This document shows, piece by piece, positions 26,815 through 36,247 of a stretch of DNA of 64,000 nt. The notes beneath the pieces are model-generated. The model saw nothing but the letters and a program-made list of their open reading frames with translations, was not told where the DNA came from and ran no database searches. Both the position numbers and the translations under genes were made by a program. Each line of letters begins with the position of its first letter. Positions within the stretch are counted from its first letter, which is position 1. The DNA is from Gammaproteobacteria bacterium (lineage in GTDB: Bacteria > Pseudomonadota > Gammaproteobacteria > Pseudomonadales > Pseudohongiellaceae), in NCBI GenBank assembly GCA_041395725.1, contig JAWKZW010000001.1, forward strand, positions 1,364,001-1,428,000, in the 5' to 3' direction.

Positions 26815-27083
26815 ATGAGCTGCTTCTTGCTTCCAGGGCGGATTAAGGATCTTCAGAGATTTATGCAGTCGAAAATTACTTAGAACGCTAAATAACTACT
26901 GAGTACATGCTGCAACACCCTGCCGGCGACGCGATTTCATTTTTCAGCCCCCCTGATAAAAGCATTTATATTCGTTCTCGTGATCAGTATCGCTTTTACA
27001 GCTAGAGGGTTGTGGTAGGCTTGGTGGATAAGTATCCATTTAGCTAAGACTGTAACCCACTGCTTTAAAGGCATATTATCATT
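26815..27083. other. Spacer before the VPS62-like gene
   Basis: No gene was seen. It presumably carries the promoter of the next gene; no motif stands out. Confidence 0.4.
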
Positions 27084-29381
27084 TTGCGTTCAGCTCCCAA
27101 CCGCTACCTACCCGTCATTGCGTTGTTGCTTACTATTGCCAGTTTTAGCGACGCAGTGGCCCAATCAAGCGATCAGCTGGGAGACTATCAGCTTGCCAGT
27201 AAGTTTGCGCCTCAACTCCGACTATCCAGCCCGGGGACAACCGGCGTTTTTCTGACAAGCGCCGAATACCCGTTCATAGACTACATTCCAATGGATGTTC
27301 ATGACCTAACGTCAAGGGCTCCTCAAACTACTATCGAACTCGATCTCACCGCTGACACATTGCTAAACGAAACTCTTTTCCCGGCTGCCCGCTATCCGGT
27401 TCCGGACGGAGCGTTGGATATACTTGGCTCGCCGGCCATCCGCTCAGCCGACAACAGCCTGTTGTTCGCACCGATTTGGGTAAACTCGCCAGCTGTGCAG
27501 AACAGCTACAAAGCACTTTCTCTTAACCCAACGGTCTACTTTAAGGTTTTCCGAGATCCTCAACAGCAAAATCCCACTGCTATCCAATACTGGTTTTTTT
27601 ACTTCTACCACTATGGACAATTGCAGCATCCGGGAGATTGGGAATCCATAACCGTTTTCCTCAATAAGTCAGAACAGGCTTCAGAAGCAGCCTTCCTGAA
27701 TCATGCAGGAACAACCCGTATATCCTGGCGTAATGTGGAAACCTACGACATATCTCACCCGGTAGTCTATGTGGCCAATGGATATCATGGTTCCTACAAT
27801 GAGCCTGGCACAACAACATACAGCTCGGGACCCAACGGCGATGAGTCTCTGACCGTCAACCATACGGGGGACCGACAGCAATTAATCCCGCTTGATGACT
27901 ACGCGTTATCGAACCTGGATGAACTAGAGGTAAGCAGCGATAGTTGGGTCTGGTTTGAGGGCCGCTGGGGTAATAGTGGCGGAAATGATCTGGAAGCATT
28001 CGAAGTCGCAGCACCTTTCGGCCCTCGCTATCGAAAGGACATCTCGGGAGATTCTGCCTGGGCGCTGGCCAACCACCCACCATTCGACCCGTACAAGGGT
28101 TGCCAGCCACGAACTGAGGGTGTCAATCTCTATGGAACCGCAGAAAACTATGGCCCCTGGCGCTGGATATCCGGTTACGGGCTCGATCAAGGATGGAAAA
28201 GCGAGTACGAGTGCTCTGTCTCTCCTCTGCCACTGCCACCAAGTGGATTGAATTTTTCCATCACTGACAATGTCATTACGGTACAGTGGAACTCCTCTGG
28301 GGATGACGCAGCAGGCTATTTTATCTACTTCAACGATGAACCCAGCAATTTCAACTCTTCATCAATACCGGGTTCTGGTCAGAACGTGGGGAACACAAAC
28401 CGATTTTCTGTGGAACTTCCAGTCGGGGTTTATTATTTTGCACTGAAGGCCTACGATGCGATAGGAAGGACGAGTGACTACTCTTCTACACTGGTAGTAA
28501 GTTTCGACCCTCCAACCTCACTACCTAGCGTGCCACAGGTAAAGCGAACTGGTTCGACTGGCTCGCCGGGGCCCTCGATTAAAAGCGTGACACCAGTGCT
28601 TGAATGGACCAGTGTTCCAGGCTCCTCAAGATATCAGGTAGATTTCTATAACCTGACTGAAAGCGATCTAATCCTCGAATTATCCGACCTTAAGTCGACA
28701 GTTTACTCCCTGCCTCCACTGATTCCGGGTCATGCCTATAGATGGAGGGTCAGGGCTTGTAACGCCAGCGGTTGCAGTGATTACAGCCCTGATTACTATT
28801 TTACGATTCAGGATTCTTTAGTACCGCCGCCGACTCTGGTTCACCACACCGTAGAGAACTATGTTGTAACGATAAAGTGGACCAACCCTGACAACATTGC
28901 CGGTATTAAGGCTTTTTACGGAGTGGAGTCTGGACTATACAAAGCCGACCTGGACCTGGGTAACGTCTCACAGGTCTCTGCCGAAGTCGGTGCCGGCATA
29001 ATTTATCTAAGCCTTAGGTCTTACGACGCTTCCGGAAAGCTCAGCCCGGAATCCGAGGAAATCGAATTAACTGTCCCCTCGACTGAGCCCATCCCATCAC
29101 TTCCGACCGTTGCAACTCCAGGCTCGCTAACTCCTCCTGGGCCTAAACTGAGCTCAATCATTCCAATGCTTGACTGGGAGCCCGTTCCTGAAGCTGAATA
29201 CTATCGTGTCGTGTTGAAGGACCTGCTAACCGAACAAACTACTGCGGACACCATGTTATACGGATTTACGGAATTTACCGCCCCTCCTCTGGCACTGGAG
29301 CGCAGTTATTCATGGATCGTACAGGCATGTAACAGTGCCGGCTGTAGCGAGTTTTCCCGGCCCCGCTATTTTCGTCCCTAA
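27084..29381 (+). CDS. Secreted VPS62-like protein with fibronectin type III repeats
   Basis: The 765-residue product has a signal peptide (cleaved near AVAQ, residue 27). The N-terminal half contains WFFYFYHYG, the HPGDWESITVFL motif and NGYHGSYNEPG, characteristic of VPS62/DUF946-type domains. The C-terminal half is two tandem pairs of fibronectin type III-like domains (starting near residues 385, 485, 590 and 680), each pair ending in an R/Q-A-C-N-(A/S)-x-G-C-S motif with a likely disulphide. The function of bacterial VPS62-like proteins is not established; surface binding is likely. The start is TTG at 27084, with AAAGG upstream. It lies 90 bp upstream of a CphA-like ligase on the same strand. 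Confidence 0.7.
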   Translation: MRSAPNRYLPVIALLLTIASFSDAVAQSSDQLGDYQLASKFAPQLRLSSPGTTGVFLTSAEYPFIDYIPMDVHDLTSRAPQTTIELDLTADTLLNETLFPAARYPVPDGALDILGSPAIRSADNSLLFAPIWVNSPAVQNSYKALSLNPTVYFKVFRDPQQQNPTAIQYWFFYFYHYGQLQHPGDWESITVFLNKSEQASEAAFLNHAGTTRISWRNVETYDISHPVVYVANGYHGSYNEPGTTTYSSGPNGDESLTVNHTGDRQQLIPLDDYALSNLDELEVSSDSWVWFEGRWGNSGGNDLEAFEVAAPFGPRYRKDISGDSAWALANHPPFDPYKGCQPRTEGVNLYGTAENYGPWRWISGYGLDQGWKSEYECSVSPLPLPPSGLNFSITDNVITVQWNSSGDDAAGYFIYFNDEPSNFNSSSIPGSGQNVGNTNRFSVELPVGVYYFALKAYDAIGRTSDYSSTLVVSFDPPTSLPSVPQVKRTGSTGSPGPSIKSVTPVLEWTSVPGSSRYQVDFYNLTESDLILELSDLKSTVYSLPPLIPGHAYRWRVRACNASGCSDYSPDYYFTIQDSLVPPPTLVHHTVENYVVTIKWTNPDNIAGIKAFYGVESGLYKADLDLGNVSQVSAEVGAGIIYLSLRSYDASGKLSPESEEIELTVPSTEPIPSLPTVATPGSLTPPGPKLSSIIPMLDWEPVPEAEYYRVVLKDLLTEQTTADTMLYGFTEFTAPPLALERSYSWIVQACNSAGCSEFSRPRYFRP

Positions 29382-29470
29382 CAGACTCTGGGCGCTGGAC
29401 AACGCTGTTGCGTACTCGTATTCTTCGCGAGGACCTCTACTGCAATTAGCTCAACTCATTCCCACATCCA

Positions 29471-31366
29471 ATGAAAGCAGACCCATTCAGCGTCCATAGA
29501 ATCCTTGTCGGCACCAATTGCGTACACACCAGCTCAGTGTTGATCATGCGACTTGACCAGAAGTTTGGCCACGAGAATATTTCCTATGCGCATCACGAGC
29601 GCTTTATCCAATTTTTAAATTCATGTGAACCGGAAAGAGTCAGTGCCCAATTTGCAGATCTTCTTCCTCCCTATGACCGGTATGAAAGAGAACAAGGGCA
29701 GCTGACCACCGGTATTTCTCTCGCCCAGGCGGCGATTATCTTCCAGCGCTGGTGTGGACTTCCGGTTAGCCACTATTCCAGAGTTAGAGCAAATGGAAGT
29801 TCAAACAACGAGTTAGTGGCGCTCGAGTATCGGATCATTCCGCTTGCCCTTGCCGCGTGGTCTCTGGCCGCGCGAGTCCTGCAGGGATTTTCTCGCGAGA
29901 GTGATCCGCAGTCGCTGTCAGCTTTACTGGAAGACTTCGTGAAGCATTATTTCGACGACCGCGAGAAGCAGATTCGCTACATCCTGGGCGCGGAAAAGTT
30001 AGGTATCCCGTGGCACCCGCTAACAACTGCTGGTCAGCTTCTGGAATTTGGTCATGGAAAATATCAAAAAAGAATCTGGAAAAACTTCTCCAGTGCGACA
30101 AGCCATATAGCCAGCGTAGTTTCCTCGAATAAGCAGATAACTGCAGAGATATTCCGAAACAACGGGCTACCCGTACCCAGCCAGGTAATGATATCTGATG
30201 AGCGTGAAATTGCTCCGGCCCTTCGTCATTTTAGCTTTCCTTTGGTAGTAAAGCCGGCTGCTACAGATTTTGGTACAGCCGTTCATCTCAATCTGAAGGA
30301 CGAGACGGCGGTTCGCAAAGCATTCACCAACGCTCGCCAGCACGGTAAGGTATTGATTGAAGAGCAGATCGCCGGCGACCAACACCGACTCATGGTAATC
30401 AATGGTAAATTTAGATCTGCTCGCCGGCATAAACCGGCCCATGTCAAAGGAGACGGTAAAACTTCCATCATTGGGCTTGTAAACAAGGCAAATGTGGAGC
30501 GATTGAGGAACGGCTGGAAGCCTATCCCACTAGACGACGAATCAGAATTCGTGCTGGACCAGCAGGGGCTACAGCCGGGCAGCATCCCTGACCGGGGGGT
30601 TGAGATAAGACTTCGCTCACAGGCTAACCTCTCAACGGGCGGTACCATGGAAGTCATGACGGACGTAATACACTCCGACAATATCGTAATGGCTGAGCGA
30701 GCTGCTGCGATTGTGGATATCGATATTGCTGGAATAGATTACATCACTACCGATATTACCAGACCCTGGCATGAAACAAATGGGGCCATTTGTGAAATAA
30801 ATGTGACACCTGGCCTTATATTCAATGAGGAGGAGCAAATCTTATCAGAGCTGTTCCCGGAGCAAAACCGCGGGAATATTCCTATCGTGGCAATACTGGA
30901 CCCTGATACCGAAGGAAGATTGACAAAGGCTGTTGTAAGTTTCGTACAGCAACAAATATCACCAGTTTGTGTAGCAGACTGCCGCGGCTTGTGGCGGGGT
31001 AACGAAAACCTGGCGGTGGGCAGCTTTTCAACCGCTGCGGGTGTCAGGGCTGCCGTGGGAGAGCCAAGCGCTGCTGCGGTGGTGGTCGAGGTATATTCTA
31101 AAGAGTTCTGTCGTTCAGGACTGGGAGTGGATGGCTGTGACATCCTTGTAGTCAACCCGGTCCATGCGGATTCCGGGGATCCTGAAACTGACCGGCGACT
31201 TGCCGAGTTCATGCTTACGCGTGCCAGCAAAATCACTTTGAGTCCGGAAAAAGGCATGCAGAAAGCGGAGGAAACCCCTCTGGGAACATCTGATTTCTCA
31301 GGCATTTCAGGTTTAGCCACCGGCTTAATTGTTCACCTTAGAGCCTCGATGGGGCTTAATTTTTGA
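29471..31366 (+). CDS. Cyanophycin-synthetase-like ATP-grasp ligase with vestigial Mur domain (A)
   Basis: The 631-residue product aligns with the N-terminal and ATP-grasp parts of cyanophycin synthetase. GHGKYQKRI and SSATSHIA open the ATP-grasp, PLVVKPAATDFGTAV binds ATP, and HVKGDGKTSI, LRSQANLSTGGT and INVTPG hold the metal and substrate residues. The enzyme normally joins Asp and Arg through acyl phosphate chemistry. The C-terminal Mur-ligase part is cut to about 150 residues. Its P-loop, TGTNGKT in true synthetases, is LDPDTEGRLTK here, so that half is inactive. This architecture resembles CphA2-type enzymes that use a preformed dipeptide. The substrate is unknown. Confidence 0.82.
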   Translation: MKADPFSVHRILVGTNCVHTSSVLIMRLDQKFGHENISYAHHERFIQFLNSCEPERVSAQFADLLPPYDRYEREQGQLTTGISLAQAAIIFQRWCGLPVSHYSRVRANGSSNNELVALEYRIIPLALAAWSLAARVLQGFSRESDPQSLSALLEDFVKHYFDDREKQIRYILGAEKLGIPWHPLTTAGQLLEFGHGKYQKRIWKNFSSATSHIASVVSSNKQITAEIFRNNGLPVPSQVMISDEREIAPALRHFSFPLVVKPAATDFGTAVHLNLKDETAVRKAFTNARQHGKVLIEEQIAGDQHRLMVINGKFRSARRHKPAHVKGDGKTSIIGLVNKANVERLRNGWKPIPLDDESEFVLDQQGLQPGSIPDRGVEIRLRSQANLSTGGTMEVMTDVIHSDNIVMAERAAAIVDIDIAGIDYITTDITRPWHETNGAICEINVTPGLIFNEEEQILSELFPEQNRGNIPIVAILDPDTEGRLTKAVVSFVQQQISPVCVADCRGLWRGNENLAVGSFSTAAGVRAAVGEPSAAAVVVEVYSKEFCRSGLGVDGCDILVVNPVHADSGDPETDRRLAEFMLTRASKITLSPEKGMQKAEETPLGTSDFSGISGLATGLIVHLRASMGLNF

Positions 31367-31383
31367 GTCAGGCCCGCCTGACT
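31366..31383. other. Palindrome at the end of the ligase gene
   Basis: AGTCAGGCCCGCCTGACT is a perfect hairpin (8-bp arms, 2-base centre) beginning on the last base of the stop codon. No T-run follows, so it is not a classical terminator, but it may limit readthrough between convergent genes. Confidence 0.45.
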
Positions 31384-31456
31384 GACAGTTCCGCTCGAAA
31401 AACCAACATTGATATTGTTTCACAATCAGTAAAAATACCTGCCTTCAACCAATCAG

Positions 31457-32161
31457 TCAGTCGCCATCGGGGTTCCATCGATATCCCTGGTCACGATTCC
31501 AGCGAAGTTCAGCGGGTGGATCTATTCCATTTTTCATCTCTTCGACAAGACAGCTACTAATCACATTGAATTCCAATCTTTCGGCCAATTTCTGATATAA
31601 CTGAATCATCGTTCCGGATCTTTCATCCTTCCTACCCTTGAACGAATATCCCATTGCTCCGTCAAGGTGATCATCCAGTTCATTTGCTAACCTTATCATT
31701 AACAGATCTCTGCTTTCCTGATTGAGATCTGAAGCGTGGTTGAAATACTCGATTACACTGTCCCTCGACCACCAGCGCATATGCTCATAGTTCCAAAGCA
31801 TGGTTTCTATGCGCTCACCAAACCTTGTACGCAACAGGGCTCTGCGGTCAAGGCTATCATGCTCTTGTCCGGGCCCGTCAAAATGATGCATGACATGGGC
31901 CGCATGGAGAAGTGCAACCACAACAAGTTCCGAGTCGGCCTTTTCCGCCATGGCTATACTAGCAGTAGTTACCAGATGATTGAGCAATGGAATTGCTTGA
32001 GCACGGTAGTAACCATTGGCCATTTCCTGCGCAAACAGGAATGCATCCCGGAGCAGCACCAGATCCGAAACTGTGTACTTTGCAGCCAGCGCCTGGTTCA
32101 TAAGTTGTGGATAATTTTGAGCAAATTGATGCATAACAAGTTTCACAAAAGTTTTCAGCAC
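31457..32161 (-). CDS. Degenerate HD-domain-like protein
   Basis: The 234-residue, mostly helical product contains PLLNHLVTTASIAMAE and ALLHAAHVMHHFD. The order of histidines (H62, H86, H89) matches HD-type phosphohydrolases of the RelA/SpoT kind, but the aspartate of the HD pair is alanine (HA in place of HD). It may bind nucleotides or metal without catalysis, or belong to a helical family I do not recognise. It is the last gene of a six-gene minus-strand run that includes a methyltransferase, a transporter, a CphA-like ligase and a PaaK-like enzyme. Confidence 0.55.
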   Translation of the reverse strand: MLKTFVKLVMHQFAQNYPQLMNQALAAKYTVSDLVLLRDAFLFAQEMANGYYRAQAIPLLNHLVTTASIAMAEKADSELVVVALLHAAHVMHHFDGPGQEHDSLDRRALLRTRFGERIETMLWNYEHMRWWSRDSVIEYFNHASDLNQESRDLLMIRLANELDDHLDGAMGYSFKGRKDERSGTMIQLYQKLAERLEFNVISSCLVEEMKNGIDPPAELRWNRDQGYRWNPDGD

Positions 32162-32221
32162 GCTGATTGTGCCAGGTTTATCGCCCCCCCGGAGGGAAAA
32201 CGTCTGTTTGCTAGCTCCTGC

Positions 32222-33088
32222 TTACCTATAGGCAACCAATTCAGCTCGGAAGTCAGGGCCTTGACCCTGTATAAACGACCTTGCTGGACCGGATCGGCTC
32301 TTCTCCCTGATATGGAGGCTTTGAATCTTTAGTCCGGCCCGGGCAAAGCACTGCTGCAGGTTTTCGGCTGTCAGATAGGGCTGGCGCCACCTTTCACCAG
32401 ACCAGAATACTTTCGCCGAATCTCCGAGTTCAAGGGCGCTGCCAGCCGAAAACCCGGCTTTTTCCGCCAACCTCACCAGGCGAGCCATACTGTCGTCTAT
32501 TTCTAATTGGTCCTTCTTCGGAGGCCCCTTTGCCTCACTTTCACAAACCCGATTCGACAATAGAACAATGCCGCCGGGCTTGAGTAGGTTTCTCCAGCAT
32601 CTGACAATTTCCTGTCGAGCGGGCCCGGGGAAGAAAAGCAGAAAGGAGTGAGCAACAATGACGTCAACTTTCTCGTAGTTTAAGTTCGTTATACTGCTCT
32701 CGATACATTCAGCATTGAGCCCAAGATAGTCACAGAACAATCGATTTTGAATGACAGTGGTCTTGCATTGGTCGACAAGCGCGATTTGCGGAATAGGTTC
32801 ATCGGCCTCAAAAGCACCGATCACCATTGCAAGAATGCCAGTATCCGCGGCCCCGGAAATTAGAATTCTGGCGTCTTTCGTCAATTTCAGACGTTGTAGC
32901 TCGCGCTTGAAAAAGCCGGAACCTGAAGGCAGGTTCCCATCCAAGGTTAACCAGCGAATCATGGACCAACAGCGATGATAATCGAGGCAGCCATGAAAAG
33001 GATCACAGAGCAACGGAGCCCAGTCCCAGCTGAATCGTGCCAAATTTGGTAATGGTTCATCTGGATTGAATTGCTTAAAATTTCCCAC
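32222..33088 (-). CDS. SAM-dependent methyltransferase
   Basis: The 288-residue product has a class I methyltransferase core. The glycine loop is ILISGAADTGILAMVIG, the acidic residue is at IALVDQC, and VDVIVAHSFLLFFPGP and LLKPGGIVLLSNR form the later strands, LKPGG being a common methyltransferase motif. An N-terminal extension has WDWAPLLCDPFHGCLDYHRCW, possibly part of the acceptor site. It would methylate a small molecule in the cytoplasm. It lies 34 bp after the transporter gene and 60 bp before the HD-like gene. Confidence 0.8.
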   Translation of the reverse strand: MGNFKQFNPDEPLPNLARFSWDWAPLLCDPFHGCLDYHRCWSMIRWLTLDGNLPSGSGFFKRELQRLKLTKDARILISGAADTGILAMVIGAFEADEPIPQIALVDQCKTTVIQNRLFCDYLGLNAECIESSITNLNYEKVDVIVAHSFLLFFPGPARQEIVRCWRNLLKPGGIVLLSNRVCESEAKGPPKKDQLEIDDSMARLVRLAEKAGFSAGSALELGDSAKVFWSGERWRQPYLTAENLQQCFARAGLKIQSLHIREKSRSGPARSFIQGQGPDFRAELVAYR

Positions 33089-33122
33089 ACGCCTGTCCTG
33101 ATGTCCGCTCGGTGAGACAGGG

Positions 33123-35093
33123 TTATCCCAAGTATCGCCAGACTATACCTGCTGGCAATACCAGTGCTCCCCAGACGTCCACAGCCAAGTAGGTCAATAA
33201 ACTGCTGAAGCCTGCAAAGAGTCCAGGATACAGATAATAACGTATGCCAGCGCGCTTGTTGTCAAGGTACCACAACAAGGCAATAAGCCCAACGGCGAGC
33301 GTGATGCCAAAAGCCCATATGAAGAAAGGGAGAACGACCAGCGAAATCAGATGTCGAGTATGTGCGGCAGGCATGAAAGGCTTTTTTGCCACTTTTCGGG
33401 CGGTTTGCCCCACCTCAGCCATGGCAGGATGGCCAAATCCGCGAACGACGGTTAACAGCGCCAGGCCCGCGGCAATAGCCACGATCCCTTTGCTGTAGAA
33501 TGAGTACTGATCCTCTCCCAGCCAGGCTATCAGCGTAATAGATGACATGAACAAGAGTATCGCCAGACTGAATATCAAATCGGAAGCATACTGGCCACTG
33601 CGGGCCGGCTCGCTCGATTTACGTCGCAGCAGCCAGAACAGCGTGCTGCAGATAAGCCCTATCAGTAACAGAGAACCACCTCGATCCCAGGGCACTATCC
33701 GACCCAGTTCCACAAGCTGGAGGCTGAGTACCAGGTTGGTCTCAATTAATTCGCCCAGTACAAATGCCACAACAAAGGGTACCAGAGGCCAGTCATTGAT
33801 TCGCCAGAAGTAGCCGATTAGCCCAAATAGCAGGGCTGTGTATCCGTCGAAAAGCCTGCTCTCCAGCTGCAGTACAGCCAGTAGACTGATGAGCAGGCAG
33901 GGGAAGGCGAAATGATCAAGGCGCACACTCCTGACTTTCGCAAGCGCAGGTGTCAGCCCCAAACCAAGAACCGATGTCAGAAGGTTCGAAACCAACAGAG
34001 CAATGATCAGGGTAGCCACCAGAGAGGCCTGAGTATCCAGCAGCTGCAGACCGGGAACGATCCCGTGCACGGAAAACACTGCCAGTAGCATGACCCCAGC
34101 CTCGCTTCCGGGCAAGCCAAAAGCGAGGGCCGGCAACAGCGACCCGCCATCTTTGGCGTCCACGGCCGCTTCCGGGGCAATCACTCCTCTGATGTCACCC
34201 TGGCCGAATGTGCCGTCACTACGGCGTGAGCCTGCAGAGGCCTGACCATACGCGACGAATCCCGCGACTGTGCCGCCCACGCCAGGGATCATGCCCACCA
34301 GCGTGCCAATCAGTGAAGAGCGCAACGTGAGCCCCGGATACCTGAATACCGCTCGCACGCCGCTCAACACAGAATCGTCTCGAGCCGGACTGGCGACTCT
34401 CCCCCCAGCCATTCTGACCGAGCCGGCCCAGGTCAACAGTTCGGACAGGGTAAACACACCCAGCAGTACCGGAATCAGACTGAAACCCTGGGACAGTTCA
34501 AGGGAGCCGAAGCTGAACCGGGGGATTCCGGAACGGGGATCAAGTCCGATCAGCGCGACCACCAGACCCAACACGGCCATAAGTGTTGACTTCAGCAGAT
34601 TGTGAGACTTCAGGCTGAGGATCGTCAACAGGCCCCATAATCCGACCAGAAATCGTTCCAGCGGCCCGAACTGAAGTAGAAAAGGACGAATTATCGGTAA
34701 CAGGCTGATGAGCAGCACTACCCCTATAACCGAACCCACGGCCGATGCCGTCGCCGCGCAGGCCAAAGCAGTCTTCGGATAACCGTTTCGATTCATGGGG
34801 AAACCATCCAGCAACGAAGGTGCGCTGGATGCCGAACCGGGGATATTAAAAAGGATTGCAGTGACCGAGCCCATGAAGGTTGCGCCGCCAGTCAATGCCC
34901 CAAACAGCATCAGAACCGCTTCATTACTCCAGTCTGCAGTCATGACCAACAGGACGGCAGCAAGACTGGCATTACCGATACCTGGCAGAAAGGCCGTGAC
35001 CATGGCCAGGAGTGTGCCCGCAACCGGAATCAGGATGGCTGGCCAGGAAAACACCTCGCCGAATCCCGTCCCTACTATGCCCAGCCAGCTCAT
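33123..35093 (-). CDS. Tripartite tricarboxylate transporter permease, TctA-TctB fusion
   Basis: The 656-residue membrane protein begins with a TctA domain (about residues 1-490, with the AFLPGIGNAS and GALTGGATFMGS motifs and GMIPGVGGTVAGF). It continues into a TctB-like segment (about 505-656, four membrane helices). TctA and TctB are usually separate genes. The transporter uses an ion gradient to import carboxylates delivered by the periplasmic TctC protein, encoded directly upstream. The window gives no direct sign of the substrate. Position inside a biosynthetic-type operon suggests import of a precursor. Confidence 0.88.
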   Translation of the reverse strand: MSWLGIVGTGFGEVFSWPAILIPVAGTLLAMVTAFLPGIGNASLAAVLLVMTADWSNEAVLMLFGALTGGATFMGSVTAILFNIPGSASSAPSLLDGFPMNRNGYPKTALACAATASAVGSVIGVVLLISLLPIIRPFLLQFGPLERFLVGLWGLLTILSLKSHNLLKSTLMAVLGLVVALIGLDPRSGIPRFSFGSLELSQGFSLIPVLLGVFTLSELLTWAGSVRMAGGRVASPARDDSVLSGVRAVFRYPGLTLRSSLIGTLVGMIPGVGGTVAGFVAYGQASAGSRRSDGTFGQGDIRGVIAPEAAVDAKDGGSLLPALAFGLPGSEAGVMLLAVFSVHGIVPGLQLLDTQASLVATLIIALLVSNLLTSVLGLGLTPALAKVRSVRLDHFAFPCLLISLLAVLQLESRLFDGYTALLFGLIGYFWRINDWPLVPFVVAFVLGELIETNLVLSLQLVELGRIVPWDRGGSLLLIGLICSTLFWLLRRKSSEPARSGQYASDLIFSLAILLFMSSITLIAWLGEDQYSFYSKGIVAIAAGLALLTVVRGFGHPAMAEVGQTARKVAKKPFMPAAHTRHLISLVVLPFFIWAFGITLAVGLIALLWYLDNKRAGIRYYLYPGLFAGFSSLLTYLAVDVWGALVLPAGIVWRYLG

Positions 35094-35150
35094 CTGCCAG
35101 ATACCCGCCTATTCATCACTGGAAGGCTTGAAAAGTCAGGCGGCCAGCCA

Positions 35151-36233
35151 TCATGGACCCGCCTGTAAATACTGGTCAATCAGCACTCGGTTGGACTCCA
35201 TTCGCTGGCCCATCTGGTTCAGGCGGCGGCGAATCTCCTCGCCGTCGAGGGGATCGAAAGACAGGTTCCTGGCCAGCAGCGCCTCACTCAAGGAGCCACC
35301 GCTGAAAATCGACTCAACGGCTTCTTTCATACATTCGCGCAGCACGGAATCAACCTGCCGCGACACCGCGAGGGTTCTGAACTTGAGGGAAAAATCTACC
35401 GCCAGGCTGGCAATGACCATGCGTTCCTCACGTTCCGAACGGGGTAACTCCTGAGTCAGGCTATCTACCCTGCTGCCTGGGCCGGCCAGGTAAGGGATGC
35501 CGGTAAAATATTGATTTGGAGCGTCAGTCAAAGACAGCAGGGGGCGAATCTCCGGAGCGCTCGCGAGCGATCTTGCAATGGATTCCGTGGTGCCAAATAC
35601 AAAATCCACGTCCCCGCGCAAGAGCGCCAGCCATCTGTCCACTGAACCGCTGTATCCCCGAATCAGCTGGCTCTTCCAGCCCAGCGCAGTGATCGCCAGA
35701 TAGAGCCTGACCAGCTCGGTGTCGGCGGCAATAACACTGACGCCCTGACCTGCCGGCAGATCCGCTGGATACTGCCGCCCGGCAATGACCGCCGTGTCGG
35801 TCAGGAATGAACCGAGAAAATTGAAAGCCTCAGGGCCCGGCAATGGGACACCCAACTGCTGTGGGGCAATCAGGGTTACCGGGTTAAACAGCCCGAGCAC
35901 AGCCTCATCACCCCGGGCGGCTGCAACCGCCCTGATTCCGGCTACACTCCCGGCGCCTGGCATGTTTCTGACCAGCACCCGCGAGTTGGTCAGCTGTTCT
36001 AAAAGCGGCGCAAATACCCGGGCATAACTGTCGTAGCCGCCTCCGGGCCCATAAGGGACAATGATGACAATTCGCCGGGACTGCAAAGCCTGCTCACAGC
36101 TTTCCGAAATGTTGGCGGCCTGCCCGGCGATAGGGAGCAAACCAACAATTGTCAGCAACAACCGCCGGCAGCAACCTTGGATCCCTGTGCAGAAATCTGT
36201 AATCCTCTTTCTCCTTCCTTTTGCCCTGTTCAA
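35151..36233 (-). CDS. TctC/Bug-family periplasmic substrate-binding protein
   Basis: The 360-residue product has an N-terminal signal region (basic start, then LLLTIVGLLPIAGQAA). The TctC fold follows, with IVIIVPYGPGGGYDSYARVFAPLLEQ and VRNMPGAGSVAGIRAVA, the two loops that hold the ligand carboxylates in Bug proteins. It would deliver a carboxylate to the TctA-TctB permease encoded 57 bp downstream. It starts 15 bp after the stop of the second CphA-like ligase, so the three are co-transcribed. Confidence 0.88.
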   Translation of the reverse strand: MNRAKGRRKRITDFCTGIQGCCRRLLLTIVGLLPIAGQAANISESCEQALQSRRIVIIVPYGPGGGYDSYARVFAPLLEQLTNSRVLVRNMPGAGSVAGIRAVAAARGDEAVLGLFNPVTLIAPQQLGVPLPGPEAFNFLGSFLTDTAVIAGRQYPADLPAGQGVSVIAADTELVRLYLAITALGWKSQLIRGYSGSVDRWLALLRGDVDFVFGTTESIARSLASAPEIRPLLSLTDAPNQYFTGIPYLAGPGSRVDSLTQELPRSEREERMVIASLAVDFSLKFRTLAVSRQVDSVLRECMKEAVESIFSGGSLSEALLARNLSFDPLDGEEIRRRLNQMGQRMESNRVLIDQYLQAGP

Positions 36234-36247
36234 CCTGATTAGCCTGT

